Origin: an uncultured Oscillospiraceae bacterium | Lineage (GTDB): Bacteria; Bacillota; Clostridia; Oscillospirales; Acutalibacteraceae | Direction of reading: 5' to 3' | Assembly: GCA_958366985.1 (NCBI GenBank) | Contig: CATXDC010000025.1 | Coordinates: 1 to 20,600 of the forward strand | DNA length: 20,600 nt | In this document: piece by piece, positions 15,540 through 20,600 of the stretch | Numbering within the stretch: position 1 is the first letter of the stretch | How the letters are laid out: every line of letters starts with the position of its first letter | Translations under genes and position numbers: made by a program | The notes under the pieces: model-generated | Seen by the model: only the letters and a program-made list of their open reading frames with translations | Databases searched by the model: none | Told to the model about the DNA's origin: nothing

Positions 15540-15559
15540 GGTAATTTTCAGAAATTACC
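15540..15559. repeat. Palindrome ggtaattt-tcag-aaattacc
   Basis: A perfect 8-bp inverted repeat with a 4-nt loop, just upstream of the excisionase-like gene. A second hairpin, ccctct/agaggg, overlaps and follows (15558-15579). Possibly a protein-binding site for regulation or recombination. Confidence 0.6.
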
Positions 15560-15585
15560 CTCTCTTAAGAGAAAGAGGGGAAGAA

Positions 15586-15647
15586 GGCCGCAAAAAATTA
15601 CCATTTCCGGCCGAAAAATTATGTTCAGCTGCCGAAAAATTACTATG
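15586..15647. repeat. Three iteron-like direct repeats
   Basis: GGCCGcAAAAAATTAC (15586), GGCCGAAAAATTATG (15609) and TGCCGAAAAATTACTATG (15630) are near-identical copies spaced 23 and 21 bp, about two helical turns. They lie in a noncoding block close to the replication protein gene, as iterons do. They could equally be Xis or repressor sites. Confidence 0.65.
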
Positions 15648-15748
15648 AATCATAATTTTTCTTCCAAAAGCTCGTTATTTCTCCGATTTTCTATGCTATA
15701 TAATTTTCTTCCTGTCCTTCCTTTTGAGGAAGGAACCTTCTCTTTTCT

Positions 15749-15784
15749 TTCACAAAAGGGCAGTCGCAGACGCCCTTTTGTGAA
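15749..15784. other. Strong 13-bp hairpin in noncoding DNA
   Basis: ttcacaaaagggc (15749-15761) pairs perfectly with gcccttttgtgaa (15772-15784), and the 10-nt loop has an inner gtc/gac. Neither strand has a following T-run, so an intrinsic terminator is unlikely. A smaller hairpin (tccttcc/ggaagga, near 15717-15736) lies beside it. Confidence 0.65.
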
Positions 15785-15821
15785 GCTATGCTGGAAGATT
15801 TTTCTACTTCTTCGGCGTTTC

Positions 15822-15992
15822 TTACAATTCCTCCAAGAGAAAACCACCGTTTTCCTCAATTCCGCGGAGCTTGTCAAGCTCGGTCTCCACTTTTTCGTCC
15901 AGGCTTTGATAGGTGCCGATTTCCCGGAGCATTTTCCGGAACCCTATCTTTTTTAACAGCTCTTTTATGTCGAAGATCACGATACTCTCCAT
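15822..15992 (-). CDS. Small hypothetical protein, 56 residues
   Basis: An unlisted short gene. The product starts MESIVIFDIKELLKKIGF, is charged and helix-rich, and ends GGFLLEEL; no domain is recognised. Support for it being real: AAGGAG lies 7 nt before the ATG at 15992, and a well-formed promoter (TTGACC-17-TATACT) stands about 25 nt further upstream. It reads away from the replication protein and toward the excisionase-like gene. It may be an accessory control protein of the replication or excision module, but that is only position-based. An overlapping 75-codon frame on the same strand (15650-15877) begins with TTG and lacks such signals. Confidence 0.6.
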   Translation of the reverse strand: MESIVIFDIKELLKKIGFRKMLREIGTYQSLDEKVETELDKLRGIEENGGFLLEEL

Positions 15993-16023
15993 TTTGTTTC
16001 TCCTTCATGTTGGTTCTGTTTAC

Positions 16024-16052
16024 AGTATAAATTGACCTGTTCGCACGGTCAA
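16024..16052 (-). promoter_or_regulatory. Promoter and inverted repeat for the 56-residue gene
   Basis: On the minus strand, TTGACC (16047-16052) and TATACT (16024-16029) are 17 nt apart. The -35 box is one arm of an inverted repeat, TTGACC-N9-GGTCAA (16032-16052), so a regulator could bind across the promoter. Confidence 0.65.
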
Positions 16053-16106
16053 ATCCTCTCACAACCAAACAGCGCAATTAGCGAGCGACCTTTTCCGACA
16101 TACTAT

Positions 16107-16125
16107 CTCCGAAAAGAATTCGGAG
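16107..16125 (+). promoter_or_regulatory. Hairpin that sequesters the rep Shine-Dalgarno
   Basis: ctccgaa (16107-16113) pairs with ttcggag (16119-16125) around a 5-nt loop. The ribosome site GGAGG (16122-16126) of the replication protein is almost entirely inside the stem, which would limit translation unless opened. Confidence 0.65.
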
Positions 16126-16134
16126 GTGGTTATT

Positions 16135-17439
16135 ATGAAACGGACAAATATTATCCGTGAGCAGAAGAAACAGGTCGATTACTTTCTTGAGCAAATCTAT
16201 GGCTTTAACTTCAAAACGGGAAGCGCCTATCTGTGCAGTGCTGGCTTTGATGGTCAGAAAGCCTATTCCTCTCTGTATGAGCTCAGGAAACAGGCACTGT
16301 ATCTGATTCAGAACACAGGAGAGGCTTACATCTCTCTCAACATTTTCAAGAGCCGGCAGGGCCATTGTCGAAGGGCTGAGAAATACCTGTGGCGGTTCAA
16401 TCACATCGTCATCGATATCGATTTCCAGCAGGATTTTTCTCCGAACTACGAAGCCGTAGAACAGGAATTGGAACGGCAGATACGCTGGCATAGTACATAT
16501 GGAGACGCGCCCATGCCGAACGCTATCGTTTTTACTGGATCCGGAGGTTGTCACCTCTATTACATATTCGAGGATCTTCCAAATGGGAAAAAAGGCCGTA
16601 TGGCAGAAGGAATCCAAGCAGTAAAAATGCAGCTGCTTGCTCGTTGGGTACCGCTGGAGAAGTTCTTACAGGAGGAAGGGCTGGATTTCCATGTGGACAC
16701 CCAAGCGGTGGACGCCAGCCGGGTATTTCGCGTTCCGGGGAGCATCCACCGGGATACCGGCCGAATGTGCTGCATGAAACCGCTGAGATTAGCCTCTTAC
16801 GGCTACAAGGAGCTTTGCCGCTGCATAAGCGATATACCGTGGAACGGGGATTATGCGGTGGTAAACGCCCTCCGGGACATAGAGCGTGAGCGTTTCGGTT
16901 ATGGACAGAGTGATCGGAGAAGCAAACCATACACACTGACAAAGCAATTCCTTGGAGCCAAACGGTTGCAGGAATTGTTCCGGTTGGCCCATGTCGGATG
17001 GGGTTTCCAAAACTGTCGAGAGTTGGCGGCGCACTTCGCCTGGGTTTGGGGACGGGATGCGGAACTTCCAGAAGAAGCGATCAAGGAAAAGCTGCTGGAA
17101 CTAAATTCCTGCTTTTACCGACCTCTTTCTGAGAAGGAGTTGTTCTATACTGCCAAAGGAAACGGAAAAAGCTATCGATATACTAATGCCCACATCCGGC
17201 TGGCCTTGGGAATGGACGGATCTGAAGGATATTTTACCGGCAGGCGTTCTCGGGAATACAAAAACCGTGCAGGCAAAACCCGCAAGCATAAGAAATGGAT
17301 TGCAGCGTTGGTACTGGCTGGAAAGAAAATATGTGAGATCGCACAGGAACTGCACCTGAGTGTTTCTCTTGTGAAACGCCGCCGGACAGAGATGAAGAAA
17401 ACAGAGGGCTTCCGCTTCTGGGCTGCTGTTCCCATTTGA
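16135..17439 (+). CDS. Replication protein with archaeo-eukaryotic primase (AEP)-like domain
   Basis: A 434-residue protein that looks like a mobile-element replication initiator/primase. The AEP catalytic pattern is visible: HIVIDIDF (D94, D96, metal-binding motif I), TGSGGCHLYYIF (s-x-H motif, H140) and VDTQAVDASRVFRVPGSIHRDTG (Asp motif III plus the RVPGS segment, about 188-208). The middle is helical, and the C-terminus has a helix-turn-helix-like segment (KICEIAQELHLSVSLVKRRR, near 395-415) that may bind the origin. The start at ATG 16135 is chosen because GGAGG is 8 nt upstream; a GTG at 16126 overlaps that site. The gene is intact, unlike the neighbouring integrase and excisionase. No helicase gene is seen near it. 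Its role at an origin is inference from family and context. Confidence 0.8.
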   Translation: MKRTNIIREQKKQVDYFLEQIYGFNFKTGSAYLCSAGFDGQKAYSSLYELRKQALYLIQNTGEAYISLNIFKSRQGHCRRAEKYLWRFNHIVIDIDFQQDFSPNYEAVEQELERQIRWHSTYGDAPMPNAIVFTGSGGCHLYYIFEDLPNGKKGRMAEGIQAVKMQLLARWVPLEKFLQEEGLDFHVDTQAVDASRVFRVPGSIHRDTGRMCCMKPLRLASYGYKELCRCISDIPWNGDYAVVNALRDIERERFGYGQSDRRSKPYTLTKQFLGAKRLQELFRLAHVGWGFQNCRELAAHFAWVWGRDAELPEEAIKEKLLELNSCFYRPLSEKELFYTAKGNGKSYRYTNAHIRLALGMDGSEGYFTGRRSREYKNRAGKTRKHKKWIAALVLAGKKICEIAQELHLSVSLVKRRRTEMKKTEGFRFWAAVPI

Positions 17440-17892
17440 GTGACCGAAAATCGCATAGAAAAACGGCCAGACTGCTGCGAAATCGCAGTGGTCTGACCAT
17501 CGTGCGCAAAACAGGAGAAAAGGCTGGAAAAAGAGAGACAAAATGCATTTCCGCCGGGTATCAGACGGATTGTATGCATCCCTGCTTTAAAAAAGTTCGT
17601 TTTGGGCACTAGATTATATCTTCTAAATAAGCACGGCAGACTAAAGCGGTACCCTAATTGGGTTTTGAAATTAAAATCGGATTGTAGACTTTCTGTGAAA
17701 ATGGGGATGCAACTTTAAGTTGATATTATCTGCTTTAAAAATATAGCAAGGAACGAGTCTACCTTTTAGCTAGATAAAAGGTGGATTCATTATTAGATAC
17801 CTTGAACTATTCACTTTAAGAGAGATCACAGCAGAAAGAAAAACATTTTATTTTAAAGAACTTATATTTACATTCCATTCACAAATTTAGGA
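17440..17892. other. Noncoding stretch between rep and the TetR gene
   Basis: About 450 nt with no convincing gene. Minus-strand frames overlapping the end of rep (to 17609) look like shadows. A 15-codon frame at 17543-17590 (MHFRRVSDGLYASLL) has a purine-rich upstream region and might be the decayed start of a replication-type gene. Small hairpins are seen: agac/gtct with ctgcg/cgcag (about 17469-17494) and accttttA/Taaaaggt (17760-17781). The second half is clearly more AT-rich than rep. Confidence 0.5.
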
Positions 17893-17922
17893 TTGCGTTT
17901 TTACAGTATTTCAATGTATAAT
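17893..17922 (+). promoter_or_regulatory. Promoter of the TetR gene
   Basis: TTGCGT (17893-17898), 18 nt, and a perfect TATAAT (17917-17922). The -10 box lies inside the spacer of an inverted repeat, so binding there would repress it. Confidence 0.65.
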
Positions 17923-17937
17923 AAAAATAAATACTGT
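17903..17937. promoter_or_regulatory. Inverted repeat, likely TetR operator
   Basis: ACAGTATTT (17903-17911) and AAATACTGT (17929-17937) are perfect 9-bp arms separated by 17 nt and flank the -10 box of the regulator's own promoter. The arm spacing is somewhat wider than a simple TetR palindrome, so two dimers or a dimer pair may be needed. Confidence 0.65.
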
Positions 17938-17981
17938 TTTATTAATTTGTGTTTTATATTGTTAAATGGAGGCATAAAAAG

Positions 17982-18599
17982 ATGCCGAGAAAATCTTATT
18001 CTAGTGAAGAACGCCAACGAGTGAAAGAAGCATTGATGACTACTGTCCTTCAGTGTATTATAGATAGGGGCCTGACCCATAGCAGCATTGATATTTTGTG
18101 CAAGAAAGTAGGTATATCAAAAACCTTTTTTTACACTTTTTTCTCTTCCAAAGAAGATTTGGTCATACAGGCTCTTCTATATCAGCAACCTAAACTAATC
18201 TGTTATGCGCAAAGTTTGATGGATGATCCGAATCTGAGCTGGCGTGAAGGGGTAAAAATCTTCCTGAAAAATTGTTGCTATGGAGGCAAAAATGGGGCTG
18301 CGGTTTTGTCGATAGAGGAAGAAGGGGAAATTTTCCGCTGCCTCTCTGCGGAAAATTATAATGCCTTTCAACAAGAGCAGATTATTTTTTACAGCAAATT
18401 GCTCTCTGTTTTCGGACTTCCTGTAAACAGCATAGATCCCCGATTATTTGGGAATATGGCCCTTAGCATGATGATAGTTTACAAAGCAATTCCTGATACA
18501 ATGCCTTTTCTCTTTTCAGAAGTTGCAGAGGATATGGTAGAGTTCCAGGTCAACGCACTGATAGATGAGATGGAGCGGATCAAAGAAAAAACAAGGTGA
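17982..18599 (+). CDS. TetR/AcrR-family transcriptional regulator
   Basis: A 205-residue repressor-type protein. The N-terminal TetR DNA-binding domain covers about residues 8-60, with the helix-turn-helix in LTHSSIDILCKKVGISKTFFYTFFSSKEDL. The C-terminal 140 residues are an all-helical ligand/dimer domain without a nameable ligand. ATG 17982 is chosen because GGAGG (17968-17972) is 9 nt upstream; the upstream GTG/ATG-like starts in the same frame lie in AT-rich leader. It appears autoregulated, from an inverted repeat across its promoter. The downstream Cys-rich gene is in the same direction beyond two hairpins and may be a target, but that is not shown. Base composition is more AT-rich than rep, suggesting a different source. 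Confidence 0.9.
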   Translation: MPRKSYSSEERQRVKEALMTTVLQCIIDRGLTHSSIDILCKKVGISKTFFYTFFSSKEDLVIQALLYQQPKLICYAQSLMDDPNLSWREGVKIFLKNCCYGGKNGAAVLSIEEEGEIFRCLSAENYNAFQQEQIIFYSKLLSVFGLPVNSIDPRLFGNMALSMMIVYKAIPDTMPFLFSEVAEDMVEFQVNALIDEMERIKEKTR

Positions 18600-18672
18600 A
18601 CAAACAATGTACATAAATAAAATCTTATATCCTATAAGACTACATAGCAACCAAATACATTTAATAAATCCT

Positions 18673-18720
18673 AAAAAAGGCCGGATTTTTACAACCGACT
18701 TTTGGTTCTGTGCGGCCTTT
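18673..18720 (+). terminator. First leader hairpin after the TetR gene
   Basis: aaaggccg pairs with cggccttt at the base (about 18674-18719), with an inner aacc/ggtt stem and a TTTT end. It could be the TetR-gene terminator or the first part of a structured leader for the next gene. Confidence 0.6.
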
Positions 18721-18722
18721 TC

Positions 18723-18770
18723 GCGCCTTGCGTCAGACTGTTCAAGTGATAGTGTGTCGCAAGGCGCTTT
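18723..18770 (+). terminator. Second leader hairpin with T-run
   Basis: A perfect 10-bp GC-rich stem, gcgccttgcg (18723-18732) with cgcaaggcgc (18758-18767), a 25-nt loop and TTTT. It lies only 11-13 nt before GAAAGGAG, the ribosome site of the next gene. This suggests an attenuator or other regulated leader rather than a plain terminator. Confidence 0.65.
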
Positions 18771-18795
18771 TCTATCTTCTGAAAGGAGTTAAAAT

Positions 18796-19911
18796 ATGAG
18801 TTTGAAATATACCTGTCCAAGCTGCGGAACTCCCCTGGGCTATGAGGGTTTGTGCTGGAAGTGTAAGTGTGAGCAGGAGAGAAAGTCTGCACTGGCATGG
18901 ACGCCGGAACAAATCAAAGAAAAGCAGAATGGATTGGTTAAGAATATCCGGAAACTGGATGATATGGAGGATCCAGAACTCACAGATTTCTGGCAGCTGC
19001 TCAGTTATCGAAATGCTATCACACCAGAGATTCAACGTGCTGCTTTGACTGCAAAGGCATTCTTTCCCTGTGAGATTTATTACCTTGCACCGGCAGATGT
19101 GCGGGATGGTCTGATTTCAGCTCTGCTGGAAACAGATAGTTCCCTTGAGGCTGGAAACCTCATGTCCTGCCTTGCCATGCAAGGAGACAATAAAGCTTTG
19201 GAAACATTGTTAGAGTTAGAACGAAATCCTCGTCCATGGCGTAAAGGACTTTATGTGGATCCATCCATCTATGCACAGATCGGTGGATGGACCTTTGACA
19301 AAGAAGGTCATCGGACACAGCTCAATTTCGATACCTGCTATCCCATGGTCAAGGGTGATTCTGGCGAAACAACTCCTGTTCGCATTGGCCGAGTGCGGGA
19401 GGATACCTGCCCTCACTGCGGTGGGTGCATGGTGGATATGATTGTGTTGGATGGCCGGGATGAACGGCTGAAGTTTCTAGGACTGGATGGTATTTTAACT
19501 GCCACCTGCTGCCCCAACTGTGTCGGGTTTTTAAAAGGTCCCGCATTTAACAGCTTTACTCTGGACGGCAGCGTAGAGGTATTTCCCTCGGAACTATTTG
19601 ACGGTGCGGAAAAGATGGATTGCTATGTGCGCCCGGAGGACTACAAAGCACTCACCAAAAATCTATTTATACTGGACAAAGCACCTGTACCCTTGTTTTA
19701 CGGTTCTGCTTGTGAAGATGTGAATACGGTAGGAGGCTTTGCCAACTGGGTACAGGATGCGGAATACACCACTTGCCCGCACTGCGGAAAGCCGATGAAA
19801 TACCTTGCGCAAATTCAATGGGATACCGTGATGGACGGCACAGAAGGAACTCTTTATATCGAGTTCTGCCCAGAGTGCCAAATTGTTTCCATGCAGCATC
19901 AACAGACCTAA
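18796..19911 (+). CDS. Cys-rich zinc-ribbon protein, function unknown
   Basis: A 371-residue protein of no family I can name with certainty. It starts with a zinc-ribbon-like CPSC ... CWKC (C7, C10, C20, C23), then a helical region (about 35-145). Three further Cys clusters follow: CPHC (205/208) with CCPNC (238-242), and CPHC (327/330) with CPEC (358/361). The C-terminal part, VGGFANWVQDAEYTTCPHC followed by MKYLAQIQWD and GTLYIEFCPEC, is reminiscent of the DUF1963 (YwqG)/PDCD2-like GG-x-P-x-W-x-Q layout. No signal peptide or membrane helix is seen; it is probably a cytosolic metal-binding adaptor. GAAAGGAG is 7 nt before the ATG. A two-hairpin leader lies upstream, and the next gene starts 13 nt after its stop. 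In other genomes YwqG-like proteins can sit in immunity gene sets; whether that applies here is unknown. Confidence 0.8.
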   Translation: MSLKYTCPSCGTPLGYEGLCWKCKCEQERKSALAWTPEQIKEKQNGLVKNIRKLDDMEDPELTDFWQLLSYRNAITPEIQRAALTAKAFFPCEIYYLAPADVRDGLISALLETDSSLEAGNLMSCLAMQGDNKALETLLELERNPRPWRKGLYVDPSIYAQIGGWTFDKEGHRTQLNFDTCYPMVKGDSGETTPVRIGRVREDTCPHCGGCMVDMIVLDGRDERLKFLGLDGILTATCCPNCVGFLKGPAFNSFTLDGSVEVFPSELFDGAEKMDCYVRPEDYKALTKNLFILDKAPVPLFYGSACEDVNTVGGFANWVQDAEYTTCPHCGKPMKYLAQIQWDTVMDGTEGTLYIEFCPECQIVSMQHQQT

Positions 19912-19924
19912 GAGGTGATTGAAT

Positions 19925-20600
19925 ATGAATTTACCAAAGCGCAATAGTGCAGACGGGCGCTGTTACTGGATGAAGCCCGAGGTACAGGAGAAACTGCAGC
20001 CGCTCTTTGACCAGTGCATCCAGGATGCCATTGACGGGAGAATCACGCGGCTTGATTCCCTCTGGCCGCCGGTAGTGGTCAGCAGCGAAGGTGCACCCTT
20101 TGCGGTGCACGATCTAGTGAGAAAATGGATTGAAACCCAGCGAGCGGAAACCATGGATGCGGAAAAAGCCATCGCCTTCAGCGAAAACCTGCGCCGCCAG
20201 AGCCGCTGGGGTGAAATTGACTATTATTTGATTGACCTGCTGAAACGGGAATTACAAGAGAAGTATTTTGTCGGGACAGGCAGTGAAGATGACTACTGGA
20301 AAGAACAGGAATATTCCCTAAAACCGGGTATCCGTGCGGAGGATCTTTCAGAAGAGCTATTGCGCTTTGCCTGCTATGTGGCGGTGAGCTATAAGATATA
20401 TGGAGCGAACTATGAATATTTTTCAACCAATTACCTCTTGGGCTTGGTAGAAAAAGTCCGTCCGGATATGGTGAAAAAGCTCCGGGAACATGGGACCGGC
20501 AGGCTGCCGATCTCTCTGCAAAAGCGGAAAACAGAGCACTTCACTGCATCGGCCAACGATGCCTTTGCTGTGATCCGTATTACTGCCAGGGACAACACAG
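19925..20600 (+). CDS. Unknown protein, 3' end beyond the window
   Basis: An open frame of 225 codons running off the window, starting MNLPKRNSADGRCYWMKPEV. It is soluble, charged and helix-rich (EKLQPLFDQCIQDAIDGRI; ENLRRQSRWGEIDYYLIDLL; ELLRFACYVAVSYKIYGANY), with no motif I recognise and no signal peptide. AGAGGTG is 7 nt before the ATG, which is 13 nt after the stop of the Cys-rich gene, so the two are almost certainly co-transcribed and probably act together. The size of the complete protein and the rest of the operon cannot be seen. Confidence 0.8.
   Translation, partial: MNLPKRNSADGRCYWMKPEVQEKLQPLFDQCIQDAIDGRITRLDSLWPPVVVSSEGAPFAVHDLVRKWIETQRAETMDAEKAIAFSENLRRQSRWGEIDYYLIDLLKRELQEKYFVGTGSEDDYWKEQEYSLKPGIRAEDLSEELLRFACYVAVSYKIYGANYEYFSTNYLLGLVEKVRPDMVKKLREHGTGRLPISLQKRKTEHFTASANDAFAVIRITARDNT

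Noticed and set aside
15650..15877. 75-codon minus-strand frame overlapping the 56-residue gene
   Set aside because: It begins with TTG inside another gene, is very Lys/Arg-rich because it reads through hairpin DNA, and has no Shine-Dalgarno.
17101..17609. Three long minus-strand frames opposite the end of rep
   Set aside because: They lie antisense to a clearly coding region in all three reverse frames, lack ribosome sites and have no domain; they are shadows of rep codon bias.
13793..20600. Conjugation or phage structural genes in the visible accessory part
   Set aside because: No relaxase, coupling protein, type IV secretion, capsid, terminase or lysis motif is present in the genes seen here; they could lie beyond the window.

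Overview
The window looks like a chromosomal segment of a low-GC Gram-positive bacterium, most likely a gut-type member of the Clostridia (the Oscillospirales/Ruminococcaceae range is an impression, not a demonstrated placement). The reasons are AT-rich sigma-A promoters of the TTGACA-17-TATAAT kind, strong AGGAGG ribosome binding sites with some GTG and TTG starts, tRNA genes that encode their own CCA, a Firmicutes-type LexA (DinR) box at uvrA, and an ECF-type vitamin transporter component.

Positions 1-13800 are ordinary core chromosome. It begins with the end of a tRNA-Gly(GCC) and a tRNA-Cys(GCA). Leftward genes follow: a GNAT-like acetyltransferase, an unrecognised probable beta-propeller-like protein, and an RluC/RluD-type pseudouridine synthase. 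Divergent from the synthase is radC-uvrB. Next is a coenzyme A module: a probable pantothenate ECF S component and type III pantothenate kinase (coaX) read left, and coaBC reads right from a shared intergenic region with two good back-to-back promoters. uvrA follows with a perfect GAAC-N4-GTTC box on its transcription start. Alanine racemase and an Lrp/AsnC regulator read left, and then a promoter drives tRNA-Met(CAT)-tRNA-Trp(CCA). Convergent genes are separated by clean bidirectional terminators.

Positions of about 13793-20600 are accessory DNA with visibly different composition (more GC-rich codons in most genes, but an AT-rich island around 17600-18000). A tyrosine integrase gene points inward from the 3' end of tRNA-Trp, as expected for an element integrated at that tRNA. 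It is broken by an in-frame TGA and a 4-bp tandem duplication that removes the catalytic Tyr. A small excisionase-like gene, convergent with it, is broken by an in-frame TAG. So the recombination module looks dead and the element stranded. Beyond it are a noncoding block with three iteron-like repeats and several hairpins, an unlisted 56-codon gene with its own promoter, and an intact archaeo-eukaryotic-primase-type replication protein whose Shine-Dalgarno lies in a hairpin. Further on are a TetR regulator with an inverted-repeat operator across its -10 box, a two-hairpin leader, a Cys-rich zinc-ribbon protein and a tightly linked unknown gene cut off by the window end.

The most unusual parts are the doubly disabled integrase/excisionase pair, the iteron/hairpin block beside the primase-like Rep, and the uncharacterised leader plus Cys-rich pair. 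All family assignments are read by eye from motifs; no database search was run.
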